Origin: Mycolicibacterium malmesburyense
GTDB taxonomy: Bacteria > Actinomycetota > Actinomycetes > Mycobacteriales > Mycobacteriaceae
Direction of reading: 5' to 3'
Assembly: GCF_001050015.1 (NCBI RefSeq)
Contig: NZ_CVTB01000144.1
Coordinates: 9,309 to 73,308, forward strand
DNA length: 64,000 nucleotides
The notes under the pieces are model-generated. The model saw only the letters and a list, made by a program, of their open reading frames with translations, was not told the origin of the DNA and made no database searches. Shown in pieces: positions 1 to 11,977 of this stretch (position 1 is the stretch's first letter; each line of letters opens with the position of its first letter). Made by a program: the position numbers and the translations under genes.

Positions 1-897
1 ACTGACGACGACAGCTGGGACATCACCGAGAGTGTCGGCGCGACCGCGCTCGGGGTGGCCTGGTCTCGTGCGCAGGAGCAGAACACCGAATGCCCGTTGT
101 TCACCGACCCCTACGCGCAGATGTTCGTCGACGCCGCGGTGGAGCGGGGCTGGGAACTGCCTCCGGCTCATGTGGTCGAGCGGATCCGCGCCATCGGCGG
201 CTACGCCGCATCGCGCACCAAATGGTTCGACGAGTTCTTCATCGCCGCGGGCGCCAACGGCATCGACCAGGCGGTGATTCTCGCGGCCGGCCTCGACGCG
301 CGCGCATGGCGGTTGCCGTGGATCGACGGGACCGTCGTCTACGAGATCGACCAACCGCGCGTGCTGACGTTCAAGGTCGACACTCTGCGCAAGTCCGAAG
401 CCCAGCCGTCCGCCAAGTACGTTCCCGTCCCGATCGATCTTCGCGACGATTGGCCGCGGGCACTGCGTGATGCGGGGTTCGACCCGAGCGAACCGACGGC
501 CTGGGCGGCCGAGGGGCTGCTGCCGTATCTGCCGGCGAGCGGACAGGATCTGTTGTTCGAGCGGATCCAAGAACTGAGCGCGCGGGGCAGTCGCGTCGGC
601 GTGGAGTCGTTCGGCGCGGGGTTCTTCGATCCGGAGTACCTGGCGAGTGGTCGCGAGAAGATGCGCGAGTACCGCCGGCAGGCTGGTCTCGAGGGTGACG
701 ACGACGCATTCGACGTCCAGAACCTCTGGTACCTGGAGGAGCGCACCGAGGTGACCGACTGGCTCGCGGACCGCGGTTGGGATGTGTCCTCCGTCAGCGC
801 CGCGGATCTGATGGACCGCTACGGCCGGTGCGCCGTCGGCGAACCCGACGACACCACACCGCGCACGGTGTTCGTCGAGGGGCAGCGGACCTGCTGA
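1..897 (+). CDS. SAM-dependent methyltransferase, 5'-truncated
   Basis: The reading frame is open from base 1, so the N-terminus lies outside the window. The visible part begins TDDDSWDITESVGATALGVA, the hallmark opening of the large mycobacterial family of leucine-carboxymethyltransferase-like putative S-adenosylmethionine methyltransferases (TIGR00027 type). It then has the SAM-binding region AAGLDARAWRLPW near residue 100 and AEGLLPYLP further on. About 298 residues are visible and the family is usually about 300, so little is missing. A GTG at 55 would be too short to be the start because the conserved motif lies upstream of it. Members are typically of unknown substrate. The neighbour at 902 converges on it. 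Confidence 0.85.
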   Translation, partial: TDDDSWDITESVGATALGVAWSRAQEQNTECPLFTDPYAQMFVDAAVERGWELPPAHVVERIRAIGGYAASRTKWFDEFFIAAGANGIDQAVILAAGLDARAWRLPWIDGTVVYEIDQPRVLTFKVDTLRKSEAQPSAKYVPVPIDLRDDWPRALRDAGFDPSEPTAWAAEGLLPYLPASGQDLLFERIQELSARGSRVGVESFGAGFFDPEYLASGREKMREYRRQAGLEGDDDAFDVQNLWYLEERTEVTDWLADRGWDVSSVSAADLMDRYGRCAVGEPDDTTPRTVFVEGQRTC

Positions 898-901
898 ACC
901 G

Positions 902-1540
902 CTACTCCCCCGAGGACAACTGGAACTCCACCATCGCGGTGACGGTCTCGACCGCGTCGCTCAACGCAACCAAGCGCTCGGCGGCCGTCGGCGCGGCCAG
1001 CACCGCGTAGCGGTCGGCCTGCCCCATGGGCAGCCGGGACGTCAACGCGTACAACCACTTCCCGGCGTCGCCGGAGGCGTCGGCCCCCGCGACGAACTCG
1101 CGGCCGTTGACCTCGGCGCCGCGGGCGGCGGCGATCCGCTCGAACAGCGCGATCATGCGGTCCTCGACGTCGCGGATCGCGTCGACCTCGACGGGTGCAC
1201 CCGGCTGGTCCGGCCACGGTTCGACCGCGGCGCGCGGATACGGGTCGTCGGGCTGCCACTCGATCACCCGGATACGTTCACCCACCGCACATTTCAGGCG
1301 GTAGCGGCCGTCACCGAAGTCGGCGACCTCGACGATGCGCGCCAGCGCGCCGACATCGCTGCGGGTGTCCCCGCCACCCACCTCCCGGCCCGCGGTGATC
1401 AGCACGACGCCGAACGCCGGATCGTCGGTCGCCAGACAGTCCGATACCAGTGCCCCGTAACGCGGTTCGAAGATGCGCAGTGGCAGTTCCTCGCCCGGCA
1501 GCATCGCCACCTGCAACGGGAACATCGGGATGGCCGCCAT
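902..1540 (-). CDS. LON peptidase substrate-binding domain protein (Rv0434-like)
   Basis: This 212-residue protein consists of the N-terminal substrate-recognition domain of Lon protease without the ATPase or peptidase parts. It opens with MFPLQVAMLPGEELPLRIFEPRY, the usual LON-domain start (FPL...LPG..L.LRIFEPRY), and continues with GVVLITAGREVGGGD and an IVEVADFGDGRY strand. Its role is unknown. Such stand-alone domains may bind unfolded or specific protein substrates. It follows the glutamate-cysteine ligase family gene by 3 bases on the same strand, so the two are probably cotranscribed. The order matches Rv0434-Rv0433 of M. tuberculosis. Confidence 0.85.
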   Translation of the reverse strand: MAAIPMFPLQVAMLPGEELPLRIFEPRYGALVSDCLATDDPAFGVVLITAGREVGGGDTRSDVGALARIVEVADFGDGRYRLKCAVGERIRVIEWQPDDPYPRAAVEPWPDQPGAPVEVDAIRDVEDRMIALFERIAAARGAEVNGREFVAGADASGDAGKWLYALTSRLPMGQADRYAVLAAPTAAERLVALSDAVETVTAMVEFQLSSGE

Positions 1541-1543
1541 GGT

Positions 1544-2677
1544 CTACAACTCCAGTTCGGCGACCAGGGCGTCGACGACGGCCCGCAGATCACCGTCGTG
1601 CTCCTCGGCGACGCGGCGCTGTCGTTGGTATGACCCGCCCGAGTGGTATATGTCGGCGACGCGGCGCAGTTCATCAGCGCAGTGCAGTGAGGCGGCCACC
1701 GGTTCGAGCCGGTTGAGCAGCTCGTCGAGATCCTCGGTCACCAGACGTTCGTTGCTGTCGGCGTCCTGGATGATGATCGCCTCGAGGCCGTAACGCGCTG
1801 CGCGCCATTTGTTCTCCTGCACATGCCAGGGCGGCATGGTCGGCAGCGACTCACCGGCGTCGAGCCGCCGATCCAGGTCGACGACCAGGCAGTGCGTCAA
1901 CGCCACCAGCGCGCTCAGCTCACGCAGATTCGAGACGCCGTCGAAGATCCGCACCTCCACGGTGCCGATGTGTGGCGAAGGCCGGATGTCCCAACGGATC
2001 TCGTTCATGTGGTCGATGATGCCGGTCTTCTTCTGGTCGTAGACGAAGCGTTCCCACTGTGCCCACGTCTGGAAGTGGAACGGCAGCCCGGCCGTCGGCA
2101 GCTGCTGAAACATCATCGCCCGATTGGACGCGTAGCCGGTGTCCTCGCCGTCCCAGAACGGGGAGGACGCCGACAGGGCCAACAGATGCGGATAGTGATT
2201 GAGCAGCGAGGTGTTGATCGCCATCACCTTGTGCGCGGACCGGACCCCCACATGGACGTGCACGCCCCAGATGAGCATCTGCCTACCCCACCACTGAGTG
2301 CGCTTGATCAACTCGGCGTAGCGAGGGGCGTCGGTCAGGCTGCCCGGCGACCACTGCGCGAACGGGTGGGTGCCTGCGCAGAACAAGTTCATCCCGCGGG
2401 CCCGCACGATCTCGCGCGCCGTCACCAGCGTCGAACGCAGGTCGTCCATCGCCTCCGGCACCGAATCGCAGATGCCCGTGACGATCTCGACGGTGTTGCG
2501 CAGCAGCTCCTTGTGCACGCGCGGATTGTTCTCGCCGAGTTCCTCGATGACCGCGGTGGCCTCGTTGCTCAGATCGCGCGTCGCGGCGTCGACGAGCGCG
2601 AATTCCCACTCGACGCCGACCGTCGGTCGCGGCGAGCCGATGAAGTCGATATGGCTGTTAGCCGGTACGGATAACAC
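1544..2677 (-). CDS. Carboxylate-amine ligase / glutamate-cysteine ligase, YbdK family
   Basis: This is a 377-residue ATP-dependent ligase of the YbdK (GCS2) family. It carries [19 protein letters not shown] near the start (the E-x-E metal/ATP site of glutamate-cysteine ligases), HVHVGV around residue 150 and the TVEVRIFDG segment. I chose the GTG at 2677 because it gives the family length (the M. tuberculosis homologue is 376 residues). An in-frame start at 2740 would add 21 residues inside sodC. The chosen start overlaps the sodC end by 20 bases, which suggests translational coupling. The family makes gamma-glutamylcysteine weakly in vitro. Mycobacteria do not use glutathione, so the true substrate is uncertain. 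Confidence 0.85.
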   Translation of the reverse strand: MLSVPANSHIDFIGSPRPTVGVEWEFALVDAATRDLSNEATAVIEELGENNPRVHKELLRNTVEIVTGICDSVPEAMDDLRSTLVTAREIVRARGMNLFCAGTHPFAQWSPGSLTDAPRYAELIKRTQWWGRQMLIWGVHVHVGVRSAHKVMAINTSLLNHYPHLLALSASSPFWDGEDTGYASNRAMMFQQLPTAGLPFHFQTWAQWERFVYDQKKTGIIDHMNEIRWDIRPSPHIGTVEVRIFDGVSNLRELSALVALTHCLVVDLDRRLDAGESLPTMPPWHVQENKWRAARYGLEAIIIQDADSNERLVTEDLDELLNRLEPVAASLHCADELRRVADIYHSGGSYQRQRRVAEEHDGDLRAVVDALVAELEL

Positions 2678-3389
2678 CGCATGCCACCCGCGATCCGGCG
2701 TCACCGGTCGCGAGAGTGGTCGCATCCGGCGGCGGGTCACCGTTGATCTGCTGGTAGCGCTCCGGCGGGATGTTGGCGAAGTTGTCCGCCTTCTCGTGGA
2801 TGATGATCGCGGTTCCCGCGCCCGACGTGAGCTCCTCGGCGGTGAACGCGTCGGTGGTCGTCACCACCTTCGCCGATCCGTCCTCGCGGACCTGCAGCGA
2901 CGACAGATCGCCGCTCGCCGGGTGGCCGCTGTGGCCGGGCACCTGGAAGTGCCCACCCGCGGAGTTGAAGTTCCCCGGCGCACCGCCGGTGGGTGCGACC
3001 GAGTTCGCCTCGCACTTGCCCACCTGATGAATGTGCATGCCGTGGAAGCCGGGGGTCAGCTTGCCCGAAGTGGACGTCTCGACGGTCACGGTCGCGTAGC
3101 CGCCGCTGAACTGGATGTCCGCCGTGGCGACCGGCGTGCCGTCGGCCAGTTTCAGCTCGGCGGTGAGGGTCTCGCCCGCGGCCTGGCCTTCGCCTTGACC
3201 CTCGCCTTGGCCCTGCCCACCGCCGTGGCCACCACCGCCCTCACCAGGCGGGGCCGACGGAGACGGAGATCCGGTCCAGACGGGCGGCGGGGTACCGGGC
3301 GAGTTGCTGGGCTCCTCGGGCGCCGCGCAGGCGCTCAACGCGAGAGCGGGAACAGCGAACAAGGCGGCAGCGGCGACGGTCTTGAACAT
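2658..3389 (-). CDS. sodC: Cu,Zn superoxide dismutase, lipoprotein
   Basis: This 243-residue extracytoplasmic superoxide dismutase converts superoxide to hydrogen peroxide and oxygen. It starts [20 protein letters not shown] followed by Cys, a lipoprotein signal peptide with lipobox LSAC. A Pro/Gly/Gln-rich linker ([12 protein letters not shown]) follows at about residues 40-75. The catalytic domain shows [14 protein letters not shown] with copper ligands HIH, the [17 protein letters not shown] zinc loop, and [14 protein letters not shown] longer in-frame start exists upstream but would lie inside the neighbouring gene. The ATG at 3389 gives a proper signal peptide and a length like the 240-residue M. 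tuberculosis SodC. The enzyme probably faces the cell envelope. Confidence 0.95.
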   Translation of the reverse strand: MFKTVAAAALFAVPALALSACAAPEEPSNSPGTPPPVWTGSPSPSAPPGEGGGGHGGGQGQGEGQGEGQAAGETLTAELKLADGTPVATADIQFSGGYATVTVETSTSGKLTPGFHGMHIHQVGKCEANSVAPTGGAPGNFNSAGGHFQVPGHSGHPASGDLSSLQVREDGSAKVVTTTDAFTAEELTSGAGTAIIIHEKADNFANIPPERYQQINGDPPPDATTLATGDAGSRVACGVIRTG

Positions 3390-3399
3390 GTGCAAGAGC

Positions 3400-3861
3400 C
3401 TAACCGGTGACCACCACGATGACTCCCGGCGGCTGTTCGGCGAGTGCGGGCAGTCGCGGTTCGACGGGCGCCTCGAGCAGGCGACCCACTTCTTCGGCGG
3501 CCCTCTGCTCACCGGGCGCGTCGCTGAAGTACACGGTCGTCGCCGTGACGTCCGGCAGTTCGAGGTTGCCGGTCTCGGTGACGTTCCAACCGGCCTCGCG
3601 CAGCCGTCCGGCGGTCCCTTCCGCCGCACCCTGCACCTCGGAGATGTTGAAAACCCGCACCTCGGCTTCGGCAGGCTCGGGTGCGGCCGACGTCGTCGGC
3701 GTAGTGGTCGTGGTGGTCGTCGCCAGCGGTGGCGCATCATCGTCGTCGTCGCTGTCGGAGCCCATCGCCTGAAACGCGACCAACAGGAACACGACGCCCA
3801 GGAAGAGCAGCACCATCACCATGGCGCGCAGGGGCAGCCCCGACGAATCTCGCTGGTTCAT
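3400..3861 (-). CDS. LytR C-terminal domain membrane protein (Rv0431-like)
   Basis: This 153-residue protein has a short cytoplasmic N-terminus, one membrane helix at about residues 13-32 ([20 protein letters not shown]), an acidic and Thr-rich linker (SDSDDDDD, then a run of Thr and Pro), and a C-terminal LytR_C-type domain at about 65-150. That domain contains [20 protein letters not shown] and [13 protein letters not shown]. It matches Rv0431 of M. tuberculosis in position and composition. LytR_C domains are found on envelope proteins, but their precise job is not settled. The start at 3861 was chosen because it places the helix near the N-terminus. It precedes sodC by 10 bases on the same strand. 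Confidence 0.8.
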   Translation of the reverse strand: MNQRDSSGLPLRAMVMVLLFLGVVFLLVAFQAMGSDSDDDDDAPPLATTTTTTTPTTSAAPEPAEAEVRVFNISEVQGAAEGTAGRLREAGWNVTETGNLELPDVTATTVYFSDAPGEQRAAEEVGRLLEAPVEPRLPALAEQPPGVIVVVTG

Positions 3862-3901
3862 TGCGCCCACCTTATCGAGCGGGCCACGCGGCCCGGTTAA
3901 C

Positions 3902-4210
3902 TCAGGTGACGTCGAAGCCCAAGCGGCGTGCCGCCCGCGCCTTCTGCCTGCTGGCCCGCAACCGTCGCAACCGTTTGACCAGCATCGGATCGGCGGCGAG
4001 CGCCTCAGGCCGGTCGACGAGCGCATTGAGCACCTGGTAGTAGCGGGTGGCCGACATGGAGAACAACTCCTTGATGGCGTCTTCCTTGGAGCCGGCGTAC
4101 TTCCACCACTGCCGCTCGAACGCGAGAATGTCGTGCTCGCGCCGGGTCAGCCCGTCGGAGAGTTCAGAGTTGTCCCCGGATTGTTCAGTCCGCGCGATCG
4201 CGCCGTCCAT
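3902..4210 (-). CDS. DUF3263 protein (Rv0430-like), small helix-turn-helix-like protein
   Basis: This 102-residue protein has the DUF3263 core LTRREHDILAFERQWWKYAG followed by SMSATRYYQVLNALVDRPEA, which reads like a helix-turn-helix, and a basic C-terminus LKRLRRLRASRQKARAARR-like. It is near-identical in memory to Rv0430 (102 residues). The ATG at 4210 is preferred because it reproduces that length and has GGAAGGG upstream. The ATG at 4246 would add 12 residues. It was described by others as a possible regulator of envelope properties, but the function is not known from sequence. It diverges from def. Confidence 0.8.
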   Translation of the reverse strand: MDGAIARTEQSGDNSELSDGLTRREHDILAFERQWWKYAGSKEDAIKELFSMSATRYYQVLNALVDRPEALAADPMLVKRLRRLRASRQKARAARRLGFDVT

Positions 4211-4333
4211 CTGGCTCTTGGACCCTTCCGACAACTTGAATGACATCGCTGTGGTTCGGCGCTCATTCAACCACGTTATCGGCTGATGAGCCGCTCGACA
4301 TGCCCGCGAGTCGGCCAGCAAGGATTGCCAACC

Positions 4334-4346
4334 TAAGATTTTCCGC
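4334..4346 (+). promoter_or_regulatory. Candidate -10 element for a leaderless def transcript
   Basis: TAAGAT at 4334-4339 fits the mycobacterial -10 consensus (TANNNT). Only seven bases separate it from the def ATG at 4347, so transcription would begin at or next to the start codon. No convincing -35 is visible, and no Shine-Dalgarno sequence fits the available space. Leaderless mRNAs are common in mycobacteria. Confidence 0.4.
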
Positions 4347-4940
4347 ATGGCAGTCGTTCCGATCCGCATCGTAGGAGATCCCGTCCTGCACACGGCCACC
4401 GAGCCGGTGCCGGTCGGAGAGGACGGTTCGCTGCCGCACGATCTCGCGGATCTGATCGCAGACCTGTTCGACACGATGGACGCGGCCAACGGGGTTGGCT
4501 TGGCGGCAAATCAAATCGGGGTTTCCAAGCGGGTGTTCGTGTACGACTGCGCGGAGGTGCGCGGCCGCATCACCCGCCGTCGCGGCGTGGTCGTCAACCC
4601 CGTGCTGGAGACCTCCGAGGTTCCCGAGACCATGCCGGATCCGGATGACGACGACGAGGGTTGTCTGTCGGTGCCCGGGGAGTCGTTCCCGACGGGGCGA
4701 GCGGACTGGGCGCGGGTGACGGGTCTGGACGCCGAGGGCAATCCGATCACCATCGAGGGCACCGACCTGTTCGCGCGGATGTTGCAGCACGAAACCGGTC
4801 ACCTCGACGGCTTCCTCTATCTGGACCGGTTGGTCGGCAGGCATGCGCGCAGCGCCAAGCGCGCGGTGAAGTCGCACGGCTGGGGCGTGCCGGGGTTGTC
4901 GTGGATGCCCGGTAAGGATCCCGATCCGTTCGGTCACTGA
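4347..4940 (+). CDS. def: Peptide deformylase
   Basis: This 197-residue metalloenzyme removes the N-formyl group from nascent proteins. All three family motifs are present: [10 protein letters not shown] (about residues 49-58), EGCLSVPGE (about 104-112, metal-ligand Cys) and QHETGHLDG (about 147-155, two metal-ligand His and the catalytic Glu). The last motif has Gly where many bacteria have Asp, as I recall for mycobacterial deformylases. The C-terminus carries the extended tail seen in mycobacterial enzymes. The next gene starts two bases after the stop, so def, the GNAT protein and xthA form a tight plus-strand unit. Confidence 0.95.
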   Translation: MAVVPIRIVGDPVLHTATEPVPVGEDGSLPHDLADLIADLFDTMDAANGVGLAANQIGVSKRVFVYDCAEVRGRITRRRGVVVNPVLETSEVPETMPDPDDDDEGCLSVPGESFPTGRADWARVTGLDAEGNPITIEGTDLFARMLQHETGHLDGFLYLDRLVGRHARSAKRAVKSHGWGVPGLSWMPGKDPDPFGH

Positions 4941-4942
4941 CC

Positions 4943-5836
4943 GTGACCGGGCTGCCCGCCGTCGGTACGCGCGTGATGGTGCGCTACCGGCTGCCTGCCG
5001 GTTCGACACCGCCGCTGACGGATGTGATCGGGCACGTCGTCGACGCCGGTGCGGCGCTTCGGATCCGCACGAAGGCGGGCGATGTCGTCCGGGTCGCGGT
5101 GGCCGATGTCGTGGCCATCAAGACGCTCACCGCCGCGCCGGTGCGCACCGCCGACATCCGCAACACCGAACACGCGGCGGCGCTGGCCTGGCCGGGTGTC
5201 GAACAGAAGTGGCTCGGCGGCTGGTTGTTGCGCGCCGCCGGCGGCCATACCCATCGGGCCAATTCCGCTGTCCCCCTTGGTTTCAAGGCCGACGCGACGG
5301 CCGCTCCCGAGATCGCCCGGTGGTACGGCGAGCGGGGACTGACGCCGTGGCTGTCGGTACCCGATCGGCTGTTTCGCCCGGCACCCAGATCCACTCACCT
5401 CGAAACCGAGGTCATGACAAGCGATTTAGCCGACCCTGCTGTCGATGGGCGGGTGCGGCTGGCCCCGACGCCGGACGCGGAATGGCTGGGCCTGTACCGG
5501 CGCGACGTACCGGTCGACGTGTTGACCGCCGTCATCGACGGCGATGTCGCGTTCGCAACGGTTCCCGGCGTGGCGGTCGGCAGGGCCGCGGTGACCTCGG
5601 CGCCCGACGGCCGCCGCTGGGTCGGCCTGTCGGCGGTGCGAGTGGACGAGCAGGCCCGCGGCCGCGGATTGGCGCGCGCGCTGTGTTCGACGCTCTTGCA
5701 GTGGGGCGCGGAGCAGGGCGCAACCCGCGGATACGCGCAGGTGCTGGTCGACAACGACGTCGCCCTCGGCCTGTACCGGTCGATGGGCTTTGCGACGCAG
5801 CACCACAGCCGCTATATCGACGCTCGTAGCCTGTAG
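4943..5836 (+). CDS. GNAT N-acetyltransferase with N-terminal SH3-like region (Rv0428c-like)
   Basis: This 297-residue protein starts at a GTG two bases after def. Residues 1-60 look like a small beta-barrel (GTRVMVRYRLPAG, DVIGHVVDAG, VVRVAVADVVAIKTL). The C-terminal half is a GCN5-related acetyltransferase: the acetyl-CoA loop is EQARGRGLARALCSTLLQWG (about residues 236-255), and the closing strand is NDVALGLYRSMGF. The substrate is unknown. Conserved linkage to peptide deformylase and exonuclease III in mycobacteria hints at a housekeeping role. It lies 3 bases before xthA. Confidence 0.85.
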   Translation: MTGLPAVGTRVMVRYRLPAGSTPPLTDVIGHVVDAGAALRIRTKAGDVVRVAVADVVAIKTLTAAPVRTADIRNTEHAAALAWPGVEQKWLGGWLLRAAGGHTHRANSAVPLGFKADATAAPEIARWYGERGLTPWLSVPDRLFRPAPRSTHLETEVMTSDLADPAVDGRVRLAPTPDAEWLGLYRRDVPVDVLTAVIDGDVAFATVPGVAVGRAAVTSAPDGRRWVGLSAVRVDEQARGRGLARALCSTLLQWGAEQGATRGYAQVLVDNDVALGLYRSMGFATQHHSRYIDARSL

Positions 5837-5839
5837 GCC

Positions 5840-6655
5840 ATGCGGATCGCCACCTGGAACGTCAACTCGATTCGGGCCCGGGTCGAGCGGCTCACCGACT
5901 GGCTCGAGCGCGCCGACGTCGACGTGCTGGCGATGCAGGAGACCAAATGCAACGACGAACAGTTTCCGGTCATGCCCTTCCTGGCCGCCGGCTACGAGGT
6001 GACCCACTGCGGGTTCAACCAATGGAACGGCGTGGCGATTGCGTCTCGGGTCGGCATCGACGACGTGCAGGTCGGCTTCGACGATCAACCGACGTGGAGC
6101 GACAAGCCGGACGCGGAGGCGGCTGCGGAGGCCCGCGCGCTCGGCGCCACCTGCGACGGTGTCCGGGTGTGGAGCCTGTACGTGCCCAACGGCCGGTATG
6201 TCGGTTCGCCGCACTACGACTACAAGCTGGAATGGCTTGACGCGCTCAGCAATACAGCGCAGAAATGGTTGTCCGACGACCCCGGCGCTCAGATCGCGTT
6301 GGTCGGCGACTGGAACATCGCGCCGACCGACGAGGACGTCTGGAGTGTGGAGTTCTACCAGGGCAGCACCCACGTCACGCCGCCGGAACGCGAGGCGTTC
6401 AACGCGGTGGTCGAAACGGGTTTCGCCGATGTGGTGCGGCCGTTCACTCCCGGACCCGCGGTCTACACCTATTGGGATTACACACAGCTGCGGTTTCCGA
6501 AGAACCGTGGCATGCGGATCGATTTCATCCTCGGCTCACCAGCGCTCGCCGAGCGCGTCACGCACGCCGAGATCGTCCGTGACGAACGCAAGAGCGGGAA
6601 GGACCGGATCGGAGCGCCCAGCGACCACGCCCCGGTCTTGATCGAACTCGCGTGA
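5840..6655 (+). CDS. xthA: Exodeoxyribonuclease III, AP endonuclease
   Basis: This 271-residue DNA repair enzyme cleaves at abasic sites and degrades 3' ends. It belongs to the EEP superfamily with MRIATWNVNSIRAR at the N-terminus, the catalytic Glu in MQETKC (about residue 35), VGDWNIAPTDEDV (about 155), and the terminal SDHAPV. The substrate loop between about 185 and 215 carries FNAVVETGF and YTYWDY. The start directly follows the GNAT gene (3-base gap), which supports cotranscription with def. Confidence 0.95.
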   Translation: MRIATWNVNSIRARVERLTDWLERADVDVLAMQETKCNDEQFPVMPFLAAGYEVTHCGFNQWNGVAIASRVGIDDVQVGFDDQPTWSDKPDAEAAAEARALGATCDGVRVWSLYVPNGRYVGSPHYDYKLEWLDALSNTAQKWLSDDPGAQIALVGDWNIAPTDEDVWSVEFYQGSTHVTPPEREAFNAVVETGFADVVRPFTPGPAVYTYWDYTQLRFPKNRGMRIDFILGSPALAERVTHAEIVRDERKSGKDRIGAPSDHAPVLIELA

Positions 6656-6692
6656 ACGCGAATTGTCAGAGGGCTCTGGCATAGTCGAACGC

Positions 6693-8308
6693 ATGTTCGA
6701 GACAGTCGATCCTGACACCGCGGTCGCCGCAATCGAGGCGAGCCTGCGTGAGGAGTCGACGCTGATGGCTCACCGAATGAAGGCCATCGCCGCAATGTTG
6801 GTGTGTCGCACCGCCGAAGCGGAAGGGATCGATCCCGATCCCGGTTGGTCGATGGTGACCGGCTTCGCACGGACTTCCGCCGAAGTCGGTGCCGTGATGA
6901 ACATGGCTCCGTCCCTGGCCAGTCGCCTTGTCGCTCAGGCTGAGGCGCTCGACACCCGCCTGCCCAGACTCGCTGCCCTGCTCGAGAACGGCGGTGTCGA
7001 CTGGCGCACAACACAGTTGGTCATCACCCGCACCGAACTCGTCGGCGACGACCTGATCGACAAGGTCGACGTAGCAATTACCGAGAAGCTCACACGTAGG
7101 CGGAGCCGAACCGGCAGAACGTCAAGAACATGGTCGACGAGATCGTGCAGAAGGTGGACCCGGAGGGCGCGAAGGAGCGGCGGGAGTCGTCGGAGCGTGA
7201 CCGCTACGTCACCGTCACCGCGCAACCGGACGGCACGGCCCAGGTGCGTGCCCGCATGTCCTCGAGGGCGGGTGTGGCGTTCGACAAACGCCTCTCCGAA
7301 CTCGCAATGTCGGTCTGCGCGAGGGATTCCCGTACCGTCACCCAGCGACGCGCCGACGCGGTGGACGCCCTCCGCGAGGGGCGTGGGTTGAGCTGTGACT
7401 GCGGTCAGCCCGAATGTCCGGCGCGGCCGCCGGCCGGAGCGGACGCTCAGATGCACACCGTGCTGAACGTGATCGCGAGCGAAGAGACCGTCACGGGTGG
7501 CAGCGAACAGCCCGGGTACCTGGAGGGATTCGGCGTGATCGATGCCGAACTGGTCCGGGATATCGCCAAGGACGCGACGGTGTGCCCGCTCGAGCAGCCG
7601 ACAGTCACCCCGGAGCAGGCGCACCGCTACCAGCCGACAGCGGCGGTCAATCGATGGGTCCGCTTCCGCGACCTGACGTGCCGGTTTCCCGGGTGCGACC
7701 GCCCCGCGGCCATCTGCGATCTCGACCATACGACACCGTTCAACCACGCAGACCCGACCGAGGGCGGGTTGACCGTCCCGTCGGGTCTGGCCGACTATTG
7801 CCGAGAACACCACCGCCTGAAGACCTTTCACGACGGTCCCGGCGGCTGGCGTGACGAGCAGCTGCCCGATGGAACGATCGTCTGGACATCGCCGACCGGA
7901 CGGACCTATCGAACGTCGCCCGCGGGGTTCGACCTCTTTCCGCAGATGCGTCCCAGCTGCGCCGAACCCAAACCCCGCAAGCGCGAGAGGGCGACACGGG
8001 TCGCCAGGACACGCGCACGGTTGGTGGCTCAGCGGCCGATCAACGCCGAGCTGCGCCGCAGGGGTCGGGAGCGGCGGCGTGAGACCGAGGTCCGTCGATG
8101 GCGCAATCGCTCCCGGTTCCTGAAGGTCGTGTTCAAGGGCACGGAACCGAGCAAGAGTCCGTGGTGTCGCTGGATCGACGACCCGTTCGAGCCCGAAGAC
8201 CTGCCACCCGACTGGGAACCACCACCTCTCCCGCCGCCGGGCCCAGACGATCCGCCGTTCTGCCGATTCTCTCGTCGCCCCCTCCCGCTTCCCCGCCGCC
8301 TGCGCTAG
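6693..8308 (+). pseudogene. DUF222/HNH endonuclease-domain protein, frameshifted
   Basis: Two adjacent frames make one protein of the DUF222-HNH (13E12 repeat-like) family common in mycobacteria. The first runs from ATG 6693 (MFETVDPDTAVAAIEASL) to about 7095 with DUF222 sequence ending ITEKLT. The second continues about 7098-8308 as AEPNRQNVKNMVDEIVQKVD and contains the HNH module CRFPGCDRPAAICDLDHTTP, then CREHHRLKTFHDG. The reading frame changes near GTAGGCGG at about 7095-7102. One extra G in that run would restore a continuous protein of about 538 residues. The C-terminus is Arg-rich then Pro-rich. It may be a genuine pseudogene or a homopolymer sequencing error. Confidence 0.75.
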
Positions 8309-8319
8309 CGTGGCAGGCG

Positions 8320-10885
<2,566 letters not shown>

Positions 10886-10889
<4 letters not shown>

Positions 10890-11509
10890 GCCTCGAGACG
10901 ATCGCGGGCGTTGCGCACGAGCCCGACGGGCACCCGGCGGGTGTCGTGGTGCTCACCCACGGCGCCGGTGGCAGCAGGGACGCGCCGCTGCTGGCGCGGA
11001 TCTGCGACGAGTGGGCCGCACGCGGTTGGCTGGCGGTGCGCTACAACCTGCCGTACCGGCGCCGACGGCCCAAGGGTCCGCCGTCCGGATCGGCCAAGGC
11101 CGACCAGGCCGGAGTCGTGGAGGCCATCGACGTGGCCCGCACCCTCGCCGCCGGTCCCGTCATCGCCGGCGGACACTCCTACGGCGGCCGGATGACCTCG
11201 ATGGCGGTCGCCGACGGGCAGGCCGACGTCGATGTGCTGACGCTGTTCTCCTATCCCTTGCATCCGCCCGGTAAACCGGAACGTGCCCGCACCGAACATC
11301 TTCCGCGCATTGCGGTCCCGACGGTCTTCACGCACGGCACCGCCGATCCGTTCGGCTCGATCGACGAGTTACGACCCGCCGCCGCGTTGATCGGTGCACC
11401 CACCGAGGTCGTCGAGATCACCGGGGCCCGGCACGATCTGGGATCCAAGACGCTCGATGTGCCCGCGCTGGCGGTGGCTGCGGCATTACGGTTGGTGAGT
11501 GCGTCCTAG
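10886..11509 (+). CDS. Alpha/beta hydrolase, dienelactone hydrolase-like (Rv0421c-like)
   Basis: This 207-residue protein starts at the GTG overlapping the thiD stop. It has the oxyanion region VVVLTHGAGGSRDAPLL (about residues 19-35), the nucleophile elbow GGHSYGG (about 100-106), a late acid in FTHGTADPF, and a His in ARHDLGSKT. These fit a KANL3/Tex30-type small alpha/beta hydrolase. The substrate is unknown. Its fixed place behind thiC-thiD in mycobacteria suggests it is expressed with thiamine genes, but there is no evidence it acts on a thiamine intermediate. Confidence 0.8.
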
Positions 11510-11948
11510 CCACTGGGTGATCGTCGCGGTCGTCGTGGTCGGCGTCGTCGCGCTGGCGACGATCGGCTGGTTCTACATCGTCCAGCCGCGCATGACGACT
11601 CCGGTGCGTGCCGACCTTCTGCGACTCGGCGATTGCGTGCGCACATCCGAGTCCGATGTGCTGCCGCAGGAGGTGAAGCGGGTGACCTGCGACGGACCGC
11701 ACTACGGCGAGGTTTTCGCGATCGTGCGCGCACCCGATGACCACGAGTATCCCGGCGAGGAGGCCCTGCGGCGGCTCGGCGACCAGTGCAGCGGCAAGCT
11801 GTTCGACTACGCGCCGAATATCCCGGAGGGGCCGACCTTTCGGCTCGCGCTCGGCCTGCCGGGTGCGCAGGCGTGGTCGGAAGGGTCGCGGTCAGTCGTC
11901 TGCGTCGCGATGGCCAAGCACGAGCGCTGGGGATCGATACGCAGCTAG
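11499..11948 (+). CDS. Membrane-anchored protein with septum-formation-type domain (Rv0420c-like)
   Basis: This 149-residue protein starts at GTG 11499, overlapping the hydrolase end by 11 bases. It has an N-terminal membrane helix (about residues 7-27, VIVAVVVVGVVALATIGWFY) and an extracytoplasmic domain with two Cys pairs: LGDCVRT, VTCDGPHYGEVFAI, QCSGKLFDY and VVCVAM. That Cys pattern matches the actinobacterial Septum_form family. The downstream gene at 11978 carries the same domain, so the two look like paralogues. Function is unproven. Confidence 0.75.
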   Translation: MRPSHWVIVAVVVVGVVALATIGWFYIVQPRMTTPVRADLLRLGDCVRTSESDVLPQEVKRVTCDGPHYGEVFAIVRAPDDHEYPGEEALRRLGDQCSGKLFDYAPNIPEGPTFRLALGLPGAQAWSEGSRSVVCVAMAKHERWGSIRS

Positions 11949-11977
11949 ATGGTGATCGCCGCGCTACGGTTGCTCGC

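Noticed and set aside
1823..2674. Plus-strand open frame opposite the glutamate-cysteine ligase family gene
   Set aside because: Antisense shadow with no motif; the minus-strand protein has the conserved EWEF and HVHVGV segments.
6693..8308. The DUF222/HNH gene as an active homing or mobile element
   Set aside because: No terminal repeats, target duplications, intron or intein borders are seen, and the frame is broken.
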